The translations under genes were made by a program, and so were the position numbers. This document shows positions 15,001 through 30,000 of a DNA stretch of 64,000 bases, one piece after another. The first letter of the stretch is position 1, and each line of letters starts with the position of its first letter. Source of the stretch: Trifolium pratense (taxonomy: Eukaryota; Streptophyta; Magnoliopsida; Fabales; Fabaceae); the NCBI RefSeq assembly GCF_020283565.1, contig NC_060063.1:44228856-44292855 (forward strand). Reading direction: 5' to 3'. The notes under the pieces are model-generated. The model was not told the DNA's origin, searched no databases, and saw nothing but the letters and a program-made list of their open reading frames with translations.

Positions 15001-18000
15001 AATAGAGATCAACATTTATCAAGTATTTACCTCTAAAACAGATTGTGGGGCAAGATTAAGCTCATCCAGCAAAACCCAACAGCCTTCCTTCAAGGCCTGC
15101 ACAGACAAGATAGTTTGAAGTTAAATACAAATCAAAAGCAGAGAAGAACACAATAACATTCATTGCAAGACATTTCGACCTGCAGTAGTATCCCATCAGA
15201 CCAAGAAAACTTCATTCCTTCATCACTTTCCACGGGTAAATCAGACCCCAACAGATCCATCATATCAGTCTGCACCAAAAATATATAGAAAAATAAAAAT
15301 CGGCAAAGGACTTTGCAAAGACAGAAAATGTTAGGAACCCAAAATTTGTATTGAAAAGTAAGATTCGGGTAAATACCCTCTCTAACTTCATAAGCTCCCT
15401 ATTTATACATGTTAAGAGTCCCACATCGGATGTGAGATGGCCTGAACACGAGTTTATAAGTAGAGGTAATCCACCCCTTACAAGCCAGTTTTATAGGATT
15501 GAGTTAGGCCCAATCCAAAATTCTAAGAATACAAGATAATGTAACTACCCCATTAGCTAATACTTCCCAAACTATATCCTTGGATCAAATCCTAACACTG
15601 CCCTCTTTATTTTATATCCAAACAGAAAAAGACTTAGATAAATTATTACTGACCTGCTCAGATAAGTTTATCCGTACAACTCTATGCCCAGAATATTTTC
15701 CCAAGGCAGTGATTAAACTCGTTTTCCCCACACCTGGACTACCTTCAAGTAAAACTGGAAACCAGCATCGAATTAAAACACAAATATAATTTAAATTTGA
15801 AATTGTTGATGGAATTGAAAGAGAAAAGAAAAAAGAGTAAACAAATGCTATAAAACTCCATTTACAGTGGAGTCCAGAAAGAAGAGTCTGACACTTTGTG
15901 GATTAAGGTCTATTGTGGACAGCCTTACCTTGCATTTGCAAGAGACCGATACCATGATAACATAAGCAGTAGATAACAGAATATAAGGACAACAAGAAGT
16001 AACTAAACATACCAGGCTTTGGAAGCTGCATAGCCCGCAAAACTCTCAAGGCATTTTTGCGGGTGGTTGGCGCTTTGAATTCGAACCCACCCTCCTCACA
16101 ACTGCTGAAACCTATATAGATAGATTACAAAAGTCACCGGAGGCAAAATATCTATATGGTTGTATTACTGAGGGGGGAAATGCTAAAAAAAAAAACAGAG
16201 GGGTGGTGGGGGAAGCTATACAAATATATCCACACTACTTGGACCAAATTATGCTTAATGTGACAACAAAAAAAAAAAAAAAAAAAAAAAAAACTCAGCA
16301 AACAAAACTAAATCAAGTAACCGTATAATTTATATTCATTACCTTTCTTGATATAAAACGGATCGATGCCAAATAAATCATCATGTTTCTTCTCATCACT
16401 GTGTGACACATCCATGTTGGCACCATATTCACCCCAACCATAGTTTCCCATTCTTGAAAGCTTTGAATATAGTAAATTACTTTCATCAACCTGTAGCAAT
16501 AATCCAGTTGCCATTTACATCCAATTTCTAAATATAGTAATGTGAAGAGCATGAATTAGAAACCATAAAAGTGCCATTGTCACATGAGCTCAATATGAAT
16601 ATTTATCATTAAAGAATATGATTATTAAGTCCATCCGAATACGACCCAAAACCAGAAATACAAAATCTACAAAAGAACTGACCAAAAACTGGGCAATGAG
16701 TAGCCCTGACCTTATAATACATTGAAACAAACTGGTTCACATAAGAGTAGAAGTTTGCAAATTGCAATGTAAAATATTATTTAAGTTAGAGAAGATTTAA
16801 GGTAAAACTGTATGTAATCAACCCACACACTGACTGCATATAGCATCAATTACAGGAAGAACTAACCAGCAAATGAACAATGAGTCGCTCTGATCATACT
16901 GTACTTCTAACCTAGCAAATTACGGGTTATAAATCATGTAATTCCAACGAGATCACCTTCGCCGTTGAACTATTAAGCTGCCAGTTGATTATAATAAACA
17001 TAACCAAACAGTGGCTATCATAGCCAAAGCTAGCAAACATACGCTAAGAATTCAGTACAAATGAAGGAATATGATCAAATAGACCAAGCACACATCCAAA
17101 AAGCTTCAAATCCAAACAGATGACGGCTTGCATAGGATATACACCCAAGTAGCCTTTGTGAGAAATTCATAGAGAAACAATATACAAAGGGTGGATTTAA
17201 CTGGAAAAGGACCACTGAGCACTCCATTGAAGTAAGGAGGAAACTAGAGACTTTTTACTGCACAACACACAAAAATGGAAACAACAGCAAGTAATTGGCC
17301 CAGCTGTAGAAGGTAAAATCTGAAGGCTGGCCAAGCTAAGAGTTTCAAAAAGAGCACAACTAATTGAAATTTGAAAGGTGAGTTCAGAATATCCAGATAA
17401 AATGTAGAAAAACATGGTAGCACTGGCAGGTAAGTAAAACAAAACCCAGCATAAACAAGCCAGCATGTTGATAAAAAAGGAATGAAGATTTCTGGAAATT
17501 ACAGCTCATGAAAGCAAATCTTTTTGCATTGGAATGAAGCACCAAAAAAACTGGACAAACACAACCACAATTGATTGAAACTGGGAATAAAAACAGTATA
17601 AAATCAATTACAATTAAAAGGATTCCCAAATTTTGAGAGCCTGGTAGTGGAAAATATTGTGTCAAGAATGAAGGTACTGTTCTGATATCATTAAATTTAG
17701 AGGAAGAAATAATGTAAATCTGTGTTATCAGCAGAACAGTGTAGATATTAATAATATATAGAACAATGATTACAAGAGAAAAAGGAGCAAGTGTGTAATG
17801 AATAGTAACTATTATTACTCTTTATAAGAGTGATTCCGATCTAAGACATTATACATGTGCTGTAAATCATTTGATCAAAAACATTCAGACCTAGGTCACA
17901 CACCAAAAGCAACAGTTCAAGGACATTAGACCTCCTGATAACCTCCAACGTAACATCAGTGTTGATCTTATTAGTAGCTCCGCCCAATCAGATGACTTAA

Positions 18001-21000
18001 CCTTAGAAGACTTGGAAACAAAAGAGAGATAGTGTAATGATGATAACAAGGAGAGAAACATACCCTCAGCTTTTGTAGAAGAAAGGATAAACACCTCTCC
18101 CTAAGCTCTCCAGCATCTGTTTTTGAAATTCCTGTCCCTGATAAGTTGGGAAACTGTCATTAGATCAGAAACAAACAAAAAAAAAAGAGGAAAATAAAAT
18201 GTAATTGCTCAAGTGATTCAACGCATGCAATAGACTGTGTAGAGTCAATACAATCAGTGAAATTTCTATGTAGCTAGATAGTGTCTCTGCCTTGAATATC
18301 TGTAGCCCAAAAAATGGAGAGCTTACATGAAAGATTACACAAATATAATGCCCCTGATATTTATTCTTGTGAAATACTTTCAACATCTGAAGCATTCCCT
18401 CCCAAGAAGTGTATTTTCCGATAAATAAAAATCTTGGAAACAGCATTCATATTTCGCTATTTTGTACCTTAGCGACTTATGTTTGGAAGAAGTTGATCAG
18501 ACTTAGGGCTGTTGATGAATTATTAATATGAAACCTAAGCGACTTTGGTGTTGTTGATGTTTTATAAAACCCAAGGCATTTGACAAGACAGCTCTACTAA
18601 AACCATAACCATCACAGCTACAACAGCCATGCCACTAAACACCACTGTCATACCAATCCTTCTTACAAAATATCTCATTACCAATATCAATATCATAACC
18701 ACAGCAACCATAGCAAAATATTAATTTCATATACTTTTAAAAATTTTACACACCAAAGGCAAAAATATTGTAGATTTCTTCTAAAAAACGTAGATCATTA
18801 AACCAAAAAACACAAGATTCTAAACTCGTTCAAGTAAGGAGTAAATTATTCCAATAAAAACAGCACTCGTGCATCAGAGTCATTATTTTATTATACAAAC
18901 AAACAGATACTGAAATTGAATGAATGCATATAGGTTATGATAAATATAATTACGATATCAAAAATCAAGTAATCAAAATCGATCATTCAATATAGTAAGG
19001 ATACAATAAGATTAGTTGAAGAAATCAATAATCACTGTGAACTAAGCATACCTAGACTTAACCCGTCAAGCAAAACAAGAAATGCTCCATGAAGAAGTGC
19101 ATGTTCAGGTCCTAAACTTTCTCCCGTTATATCGAAAAAAGCAACCCATGAAATGAGATCTCTGACAGTAAGCATTCTCCCTGGATGTAATTTGTTGAAC
19201 CACTGAAAAACATAAGAATAATAAACCAAATTAACAATAATATACGACAAGTCAATGAATTGTAATTGTAGAATAGCAACGTATAAATATGCATATATGC
19301 TGCAAAAATGCAAAGCAAAAACTTAGAGACAACCATAACAAAAGTACACGAAGAAAGAAGGAAAAAAAATCCTCCTAATGTCCACTCAAACAAACTCACA
19401 AAAGCCTTTACAACTTACAAAATACAAAACGCAGCTCCATCCATAAGAAATGTGAAGACTTATGAACATTTTATAGAAAAACTAAAAAAACAACTAAGGG
19501 GAAAACAGAAACTGCAAAACGAATAATTACAGATTTCGTAAGAAAACAAAGTAGAAGCGAGAATGAACTACAACTTAGCCTAGAAAAATTTATATGATAT
19601 GCAAGGGACAAGATTCTGCTTAACTAGCCAAATAGTAATATAAATTTCCACATAACATACCTCCCAAAAACTAATCATAGCATTAACAATGAGTAATAGT
19701 CTTTCTTGATATGTGGGGCCTTTAAACTTGGAAATTCTGCATATAAATCAAATATATCAGAATTAAAATGTGTCCATCCAAAAAATTCCTCTAATAGTTA
19801 TATATATATATATATATATATAGGTACCTTTCCATAGCAATTCCTTGAAGCTCATCTAAATCAATAACAGGGGGAACCCATATCTCTGTGAAGCGATTGC
19901 GTAGTGCTGGAGACAGCTCTTTCTTACCATAATCACCACCAGGGTTCATTGTTGCAAGAACAAAAAAATTTGGATGTGCCACAACTTTCTCTAGTTCAGA
20001 CCCTCCTTTCTCAGCCAAAGACTGCAGCAACAAAGAAACAGACTCAGAAACTGAAAAGAGTGATTGAATTATGACAAACAAATATGAAAAGAAAATATCT
20101 ACCACCGCCAATAAATAAATTAAATTTACATGAGCAATTATTGTGTGTAGATGCTCATGTCAAAAATATGCTCAAAATATCATATTTTAACAGTTTCCAC
20201 AGATAACATAGATTCTGAAGGGAGAGCTCTCTTATCTAACCACATCTTTCTGCATTATGAGTATGCTTTAGTTGAGAGAGATGCCATGCCATCCTCTTAC
20301 TTTGTAAAACATTACTTCCTACATTTTCATTTAATAATAATACTATTAAAACCAGCACAAAAGAGCTCTCATATCCCCTGGTAAATCTGTCCGGATACCC
20401 TTTTTGGGCAAGCAGGGACAAGGAGCCTCCATCATCTTATAATTTCAGGTACATTAATTATACTTTGAACACACGTATAAACCCAATCATCATTAAACCA
20501 ATACAAACAAGTAATGACACCGTCATGAATAAAACCAGCTTAAACAGCAAGTTCAAAGAAAAATGTCTACATATATAATTGACTTACTAGCGTCCTTTCG
20601 GGCTCCAACACACTATTCAATCTCTCAAGTACACTATCATCCGCCAAGGATATCTCATCCACAAGAAAGAGATTGCCATCTTTCATTGCTTTTACAAGGG
20701 GACCATCTTCCCACACAAATATGCTCTGCCACTTTTGATGCAATACACCGAGGTTCAACTTTAATTGCTCAAAAGCATAAAGGTCTTCTTTGCTGACATT
20801 AACACCACAAACTCGACCCTCTTTATATTCCCTTATCATACAATTCAGTAGATCAATAGTTGCAGAAGCTTGATCTATGCAAGAAGAAATAAACTGTGGC
20901 AGAAAATGACAAATCAGCACTTGCTTTTTAAATAATAGACAGTCAGAAGAGAAACGTAGAAAACATGTATAGAAAAGAATAACTTTCTGAATAAGAGACA

Positions 21001-24000
21001 GTGAAGAAGAGAAGCCATGAAAACAAGCATAGAAAGGAATGGCTTTCTGAATGCAGTGAAATATTATAATACATGTAACAGTCAACTTAAATGCTAAAAG
21101 TCAAATTAAAATCCCAAGTCTGATTTGGATGGAAAAAAATCAATTTTCTTTAGATCTACTTGTTTCACTCCGATGGTATCATAACTGGAGTCAATGCATA
21201 GAAAATGAATGCATTTCCATACTATTAAGTTAAGTGAAATACATAGGACATAATCTGGATTATATCACATTACTTATTTTACTGGATATCACGGAGCCGG
21301 TTCATGCAGGATATAAAAGAAAGATGACACTCACGTGGTCTTGAGGATAGCATGTAAAAGCCTTCAGTTTCTTCAACTGTTCAATCATCTCTTCGTAGTT
21401 AGAATTCAGTCTAAATTTGTCTCGAATAGGACGAAAACCCTGCAAAACATCTTCCAGTCAATACTTCTGCTAATAACAGTACATAGAAATAGACACAAAT
21501 ACAGGTCTATTTCTAAGGATCCTTATAAGATATATGAATACTAGGAAGAAAAAACATGAAAGAACCAACCCCTATAAAATCAGATGTTTCTGTATACTGA
21601 TGACAATTTAAGATATGTAACTTTGACTGCAAACGAGCATTTAGTAACTGACAAACAGTGGTCTTCCCTCCACCTGTTTCCCCTACAAGTAGCACAGGCT
21701 CACGTCGTGTAAAGCAGCGTTCCACAAGGAAGTATAGCTTCTCCATACTTTTGGTCATGAATACACTGCATATGCAAAACCATCAGTAAGAGATAGTGAA
21801 TAGTAAACCAAGAATTTTAGTCAACACAGAAAATGCAGCAATAAGCCAATACCGTTCAAGACTCTTTGAACTTCCTAAGCCAACAATTGAATTGGAAGAA
21901 GGGCTCTCTCCAGACAATATCTGAAATGCAGTTAAAAAAGCTTGCTGAGGATATATTTATAGTCTATCTTTATTAATTCTTTTAATAAGTATTGTACAGG
22001 CAAAAACCAGATCTAAATCTTAAAAAAGGGAATAATTGTTCAAGAAAAAACCAACAATAACTCAATCCTAAAACAACAGAAATAACCATGATGGCCCATA
22101 ATAACTAAAATAGATAGGTACACCGAATTTAAATCCAAATTACATGATCTAGTATCAACAGAATAAAAAGTGTATGAGAAAATAAAGAAAAAGGGGAAAA
22201 TAGAGAGAATCTTTATCGGAATTTCACAACAATTGGATTGATACAACATGAACTATATTGTGCAAAGATAAAATTTAGTCAATAAGCATGCACTTTGCAG
22301 TGCGGCTAAGTCAATAAACGCACATTCAAAGTGACCATTTGCTTTCCCACAAAAATACTGATCACTCAGAAAAATCAACACTCCAGAAGTGATTAAGGGT
22401 AAGGAAAAGCAGTGGCAGCTCAACACAAACAGTAAATAGTCAACAGTAAGAAAAATGACCATACCTGACCATATAAATTTTGTATGTTTAATTTAACCCG
22501 GAAATGTTTTTCCAGAACTTCTTGAACAACAGATTTCTCATCCTCATCCCGTAGTCGTTCTGCCAAAAGATAATAACCATCTTTAGCCAAGCACTCTTTA
22601 CCCGAGGATTCTTGACGTGGAGCAAATTCAGGTGGAGCAAATTCCTTGTAACGTTCAGCCCAACGAAACAAGTCTCGAGGAGTTATAAATCCATGTTTCC
22701 CAGCAAAGACTCTGCTACTCTGTCTGTGCATCCGAAGCTCCTTCATTACTTCAACCATTTTTGAGGCATAACTTAAAGGAATTTGACATCTCTCCCCCAA
22801 TATTTTGCTCAGCTCGTTGTCGGGAATCTCACCAACTTGAATCTCTATGAAACGGTTACGAAATGCCCGTGACAACATTTTTCTCCCGCCATAATGTGTA
22901 GGTGGATTTTGAGTTCCAAAAAGCATGAAATTTGGATGTGCTTTAATTGTTTCTTGCAGTTCAGGAACGAAAAGCTCTCTGTTATCATCAAGTAATCGGT
23001 TCAATGCTTCCAGCACATCAGAGGGAGCCAAGTTAAGCTCATCCAGTACAATCCAGGAACCGTTTCTTACAGCTTTTACCAAAACACCTTCATTGAAAAC
23101 AAGCTTTCCACTAGCATCAGTTATATAAGAACCTAGATACTCTTGCAAATCGGTGTGTTCATGATTATTGATTCTTACAAACTCATGCCCAGTTACAGAA
23201 GCAAGATACTGAACAAGGCTAGTTTTCCCACTAGACGTTGGTCCCTGTAAGAGAACAGGGTATCTCTTAATTAGAACAGCTCGAGCCAAATTACCAAGAT
23301 GCTCCTTGACACTTTCCGTTTTAACATATTTCTCAGAATCTCTGTCGGATTTGAAGGTACTTAAATATTTGTCAAAAGGAACGTGTAAAGGCATATTCCC
23401 CCCCAATAAAAGAGACAATATCTTTTGCCTCATCAAGTCAGCACTAGATTCATCCAACAATGTGAGAAAAAACAGACTAAAACCGTCATATAAAGCCTTC
23501 TGAAATCCAAACTGTCTCTCCGCTTTCCTTGTATACTCTAGGGCGCGATAAAGGGACCTTAAACTGTATTGCGGTTTCTGATTAGCACCATCCTGCAACC
23601 TCTCTTCAGATTCCTTTTTCGATTCTTTATAGAATTGCACAATTTTATTCACCAGCTTTATATGGCCACTATTAATGAACTGACTAATAAACAGACTCAA
23701 ATCATTTTCGTCCAGAACATCATCAACAAAATATTCAGTAAATCTACTCTTCAATGAAAAGGGCAAATCTCGTTTCCCTGCATCAGTTGCTGGATTCATA
23801 CAAGAAAATATACGAAAGTTTGGATGACGGTGTATATAATCAATATCACCTCTTTCAGCTAAACACAGTGCCCCATTTTCCCCTTCTAGAACACCAATTA
23901 TTCTTTGCAAGGTTTCTGGAGGAGCCAAATTCACCTCATCAAGTAAAATCCACTCACCCTTTCTAAGAGCAGTAACAAAACTTCCTTCTACAAATGAAAA

Positions 24001-27000
24001 CAGCATCCCAGAAGATGGATTACTTTTACAGACACTGTCAAGTTTTATAGAAAATCTCTCCCAAGCTTGGAAAATTTCCTCTCCTAATGGCCTTTTACGC
24101 TTTTTGTATGGTTCAATATTTATCTGCTCAATACTTGTAAGCTCAATACTTAGATGCTGTTGTGCCTTCTCAACTCCTTGTTGAATTCCTCTAAGTAGCT
24201 TTTCCCAATTCTTGTTACATAAAAACTTCTCTAGATATCCACGAATTGTTTTATTTTTCTGTGCATCCAAAAACAAATAGAGCCATTAACAGCAGTTACA
24301 CACAAAATACAAATGAATATAAGAAATACCTTTTTAGACCATTACCAGCAGTTACCCACAAAATACAAATGAATATAAGAAATACCTTTTTAGAAAATGT
24401 CCTAGCAAATAAAGCCATAAATTCTTGACAAAGATTCGAATACACAAACTGTTCATCCACAGGCTTGAATCCTCCAAGTAAGTCCGCAACATCACTTTGC
24501 TGACTCATGTTCTAGAGAGAAAAAAAAAATAAGCAGTGTCATGTCTTACACCCAAAAAACCTTGATACAATTTAAAATAACAGAACAAATAATAGAGCAA
24601 TATGCAACAGACCAAAACAGTAAGCTTCTGACCAAGCCTTAAAGCCAAATTTTGAACAAGGGTAGTTTTTCCAGTACCAGTTTCTCCAACCAAGAGTACA
24701 GGTTCATTATGCTTGACAGAGCAAGCAATACGCTCTAATACAAACAAAGAACTACGGATTGCAACAAATGGTATTACACGATCATGTAACTGCATATATA
24801 AAAGTAAAAGCAAAGTCAAAGAAACATTAGACCTTTCCGCAGAAGTTATAAATCATCTTGTCAAATTACTATACTTACAGGTTCTTTTTTATACGGGAGG
24901 AAAACTCGACCTATTTTTAAACCTGTGACAGAATCCTGCATTTACCATCAAAATGAGAAACTGATGAGGCAATAAAATGAAGCAAAGGCTAAACTTCAAG
25001 AAATAAACCTGATATATTGGTTTGTCGAGGGGATATAAGGTCTCAGCAGCAGACCCTCGTGTTTTCCAAATATTTCCTATCTCTTTCATTATTGATAATC
25101 GGTTATCAAATGAAGCTGGAGATGCCGCAAATACGTCAACTGCCTGAGATACAATACAACCTACACATGAAGTAACAAATATATACATATATATACGATA
25201 AAAAAAAGTGAAGAAACAAGGAAAAAAAAACAGACCTCTGTATATATATAATTACACTGCTCTTCTGACAAGCTACCATCAAAGCAAAACCCTAAACCGG
25301 TAATTCTTTTACACCATTTCAAGAGATCTCTGCCATGGAGAACCATATGGCACATTAATCATAAGAAAATTAAGCAAAAAGCACGGGCAGCATATATAAT
25401 ATAACTCTTAATACCTTAATGAGAACCTGCCGAGACAATAGACAGAAGAGCATTCAGCATGGAAACCCACTATTTGAAACATGGAAATAGAATTGACCCT
25501 TTCAAAGGTTTCTGCCAAAAATATAAAATCACTTTATTGTAAGATATTAAAAATGGAGTTTGTGTCAACAGCTTTTGATTAAAATAACATTATATAAAAA
25601 ATTGTAAATCAATACCTATGAGTTTGCCTGCATGAAGCCCCAAATCAGGATACCTCGCTTTGACTATCTCTTGCAAATCTTTAATTTCCGGTGGTTGAAT
25701 TATTATTCTTCTCCAAAGGACACTAAGTGCATCTTGACCTTAAAGTACAACCAAAGTCAGCATCTAGTTCATAATCCCAAAAAATAAAACAACAGAATTT
25801 TACAGCAATAGCTTTTGTGGTTGAGTATAGACCTCTAAAATTCTAATATTTTTTTTTTTTTTTTTTAAGTGAATACTGTTATGTGTTATTCCTCAGCTCA
25901 AGGCTGGTTTAAATAGGAAGAGTACAAACATAAAAGGAAATAATAGATAGGCTTAGAATCTCCTAGAAATAACAAACTAGGAAACTAAATATTTTCCAAC
26001 ACCCCCCCTCAAGTTGGTGCATAGATATCTATCATGCCCAACTTGCCGATGAAATGCTCAAAGGTGGGTCTTGCTAAGCTTTTGGTCAAGATATCTGCAG
26101 TTTGCTGACTCGAAGTTACAAAAGGTAGACATATGATTCCGGCATCTAACTTCTCTTTTATGAAATGCCGATCGATCTCAATATGCTTGGTTCTGTCATG
26201 TTGAACTGGGTTATGAGCTATGCTAATAGCGGCTTTACTGTCAGAGTATAATTTCAATGGAAGCTCAATTTTCATCTTAAGCTCTTCTAGGACTTTGTGG
26301 ATCCATAATCCTTCACAAATACCTTGAGCCATAGCTCTAAACTCAGCTTCTGCACTACTTCTTGCTACAACTCCTTGTTTCTTGCTCCTCCATGTCACAA
26401 GATTACCCCAAACATAGGTACAATATCCGGAGGTTGATCTTCTGTCAGTGACTGAACCTGCCCAATCAGCATCGGTAAAGATAGACACATTTCTTTCATT
26501 AGTCTTCTTAAAAAATAATCCCTTTCCAGGATTTGCTTTCAAATATCGCAGTATCCTATAGACTGCCTCAAGATGTTCCTCAAAAGGAGAATGCATAAAC
26601 TGACTTACTACACTAACCGAGAAAGCAATGTCAGGTCTAGTGTGTGCCAAATAAATCAGTTTCCCAACCAATCTTTGGTACCTTCCAGTATCAACAGGAA
26701 CACTACCTTCTTCCCAAAGTTTTGCATTAGGATCCATGGGAGTATCTGCTGGTCGACATCCACTCATTCCTGTTTCTTTCAATAAATCTAGAATGTATTT
26801 TTGCTGGGAAACTACAATACCATCTTTTGATCGAGCAACCTCCATACCAAGAAAATATCTCATGGATCCCAAGTCCTTGATTTCAAAGTCTAATGCTAAT
26901 TTCTCTTTTACTCTTGCCATTTCAACTATATCATCTCCAGTAAGGACGATATCATCAACATAAACAATTAGGACAGCAATTTTTCCATCTTGGGAGAACT

Positions 27001-30000
27001 TTGTGAACAAGGTGTGGTCAGCTTGTCCTTGAATGTACCCTTGTTTCTTCATGGAATAAGTGAACTTTTCAAACCAAGCTCTAGGAGACTGCTTTAATCC
27101 ATACAAAGACTTATTTAGTTTGCATACATTTGATCCAAACTTGTCTTCAAAGCCAGGAGGAATGTCCATATATACTTCTTCTTCTAAATCACCATTGAGA
27201 AAAGCATTCTTAACATCCAACTGATGTAGGGGCCAATCTAAGTTAGCAGCAAGAGACAAGAGAATTCTGACAGTGTTCAATTTTGCAACAGGAGCAAAAG
27301 TCTCTGAGTAGTCTATACCATAAGTTTGGGTAAAACCCTTAGCCACCAATCGAGCCTTGTACCTTTCGATTGACCCATCTGAATTATACTTCACAGTAAA
27401 CACCCATTTGCATCCAACCGTCTTCTTACCATCCGGTAGTGTCATAACACTCCAGGTTTTGTTCTTTTCAAGAGCTTTCATCTCCTCAAGTACAGCTTCC
27501 CTCCACTTTGGAACTTCTAGAGCAACCTGTACATTTTTTGGAATCTCTACACTAGACAATTTTGAGGTAAAGGCAGAAAAAGACGAAGACAAATTTGAAT
27601 ATGATATAAAATTGGACAATGGGTGTTAGAAGTCCCACATTGGCTAGAGATATGGTAAAGATAGCCTTTATAAGTGTAGTGCAAACCTCAACTCTCAAGC
27701 TAGCTTTTGTGGTTGAGATAGGCCTCTCAAATTCTAATATGGTATCAGAGCCTATCCTAGATCCATTTGTTGTTTGTTGTGGAGACCTCCCATATTTGGG
27801 CCACCCGTTGTTGTTGATCCCACGTTCCAGCTTGTTCAGTTCTGGACGTGAGGGGGTGTGTTAGAAGTCCCACATTGGCTAGAGATATGGTAAAGATAGC
27901 CTTTATAAGTGTAGTGCAAACCTCAACTCTCAAGCTAGCTTTTGTGGTTGAGTATAGACCTCTAAAATTCTAATTTTTTTTTTTTTTTTTTAAGTGAATA
28001 CTGTTATGTGTTATTCCTCAGCTCAAGGCTGGTTTAAATAGGAAGAGTACAAACATAAAAGGAAATAATAGATAGGCTTAGAATCTCCTAGAAATAACAA
28101 ACTAGGAAACTAAATATTTTCCAACAGCAACCAACTATTCCCAGCATGCGAAAGTCTACAACATTGATCAAGAGATATCATTAATCTCTATCAAAAAACA
28201 GGCAATGGACTTTTTAATTCTTTTAAAACCCATTTATTAGAACTTGCAGATATTTATTTTAATGATATAATGCTATGCCTATCATGTAAAGACTTCATTT
28301 GAGTTGAAACAAAGCTGGAAGAAAGGATGACACAGAAGAGGTGAAAACCGGTTGAAACAAAGAAGAAAAAGAAGAGGGTTCAGTAAAATAAATTACGAAT
28401 ACAACTATTATTAGTTGCATGCCCAAATTTTTGGGAACCCTTCAGTCGAATAGTGACGAGACAGTGAAAGAACATAACTCATCCGGAAGGTATACTTTGA
28501 ATTGTTTGTTGCAATATTGATGTAGTTTCTAGAAAGTTTTCCTTCATAGCCATTTAACTACCAAAGCCTGTTTCCAAATGCCTTGTCCATTTCAACTCAA
28601 ATTTGGATCTGTAAAGAAACTAAGAATACAGCAAAGCTGCTCAATCTCTTTGCCAGACAACCAACATCCTTGAAACAGTCAACGGCAGACACCGTCATAG
28701 ATGCATGCATCATGTTTCAACCAAGTGCAGAAAAGGACCCAATTTACCAATGCTCAATGGAAAAGGTGAGGAAGTATGCTCACAGCATCAAACTGATACA
28801 TAGTTACTACCCCCAAAGTTTAAATGAATTTATGGTGAGGAAGTAAATGAATAAACAACGTTATATACATCAACCCCAAAAGAATTACAATCGTATCAAT
28901 TAAAATCATGAGGTGAAGGTAAGAACCTGCACTCTCAAAAGAGTCAAACTCGGAAACAGCAATAGTTGAAAACATTCTAAAACTCTCTGCCACCTTTATG
29001 ACCTGCAAAATTTGTAACGAACAGTTAATGACCAGCAGAGGCATTGAGATGCAAATAGATATTGAATGGTGGAATTTAATACATCTAGAATTCTGGTAAG
29101 GTGTACATTCATTTCCAAGAAAAAATCTTTATAGTATGAAATATGAATTGTTGTCACTAGTTAGGCAAGAGGAGTTGGATGATGCCAAGGGATTCGGTTA
29201 TTGTTAAGCATAAACCAGACCAGGTTCAGAGTCAAATTCTATCAGAATACATCATGAGAAATAACACCAAGGTGTCAGGACAACCAAGCATTTACTAGGA
29301 ACTACAAAGAAAGTATTCCGTAAAAGAATTGCAAAAACAAACCATAATAAAATAAATAGCTATTGTTCCAAACTATAGCAGCACACACACATCATAATGA
29401 TCAATGTTAAGGATGCAACCTGCAAAATGCAATGTCATTGATGATAATTACATTGACCAACTGCAAGAATAATATGATCATCACATACTGCTAAATGAAA
29501 AGGTGAAGACCTGAATTTCCAATTTTCAAGTCTTGTGTAAGTTTGGCAAAGGCCTTTTTTACAAAAAAAAATAATAAAATTAAAAAATAGGGAAGGGAAA
29601 CTATTATTAATAATGGTCACACTAATGGCCATTTTACAACGGTCTCGGGTGGGATTTGAACTTTGTCCCTTGAGGTTACAAAGTTTGGCAAAGGCCTCAA
29701 ACCTAATTTCAGTCAAGAAAAGAACAAAACTAAGAAAAATCAGATATCTTATGCCTTCAAACATGGTCTTGTGCTAAAACTTGTTGTATCACTTTAATCA
29801 CTTCAATGATAATTGACTTACAAGTTACAATGCCATATTGAAATAATTTTTTATTAATTGAGGTAAGAATCGAATGCATCATCGAATCCATCCAAAGTAA
29901 CATAGAATATGAAAGAATTAAGAAAACTTAACAAGGAATTGTTGCATCTTATGAAATGATCTTCTTGGAGTTCATGGACCAGAAAATGAATACAATTTAC

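Larger units (their letters stand above)
25809..28126 (-). mobile_element. Composite copia/TRIM retroelement in MDN1 intron 9
   Basis: Two near-identical direct repeats of 193 and 191 bp bound the element (25809-26001 and 27936-28126). They differ only around a poly(T) run. Both sides are flanked by GCAA (25805-25808 and 28127-28130), a likely target-site duplication. In the minus direction the order is: 5' LTR, a TRIM in the opposite orientation, a copia RT-RNase H ORF, a polypurine tract, 3' LTR. Gag, protease and integrase are absent, so it cannot move by itself. The near-identical LTRs indicate a recent insertion. It sits in sense orientation to MDN1 and could add poly(A) signals, though this was not tested. 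Confidence 0.85.

Noticed and set aside
17197..17665. Cys/Phe-rich ORFs in MDN1 intron 25
   Set aside because: They overlap in two frames, have no splice logic with the midasin exons, and do not resemble a known protein.
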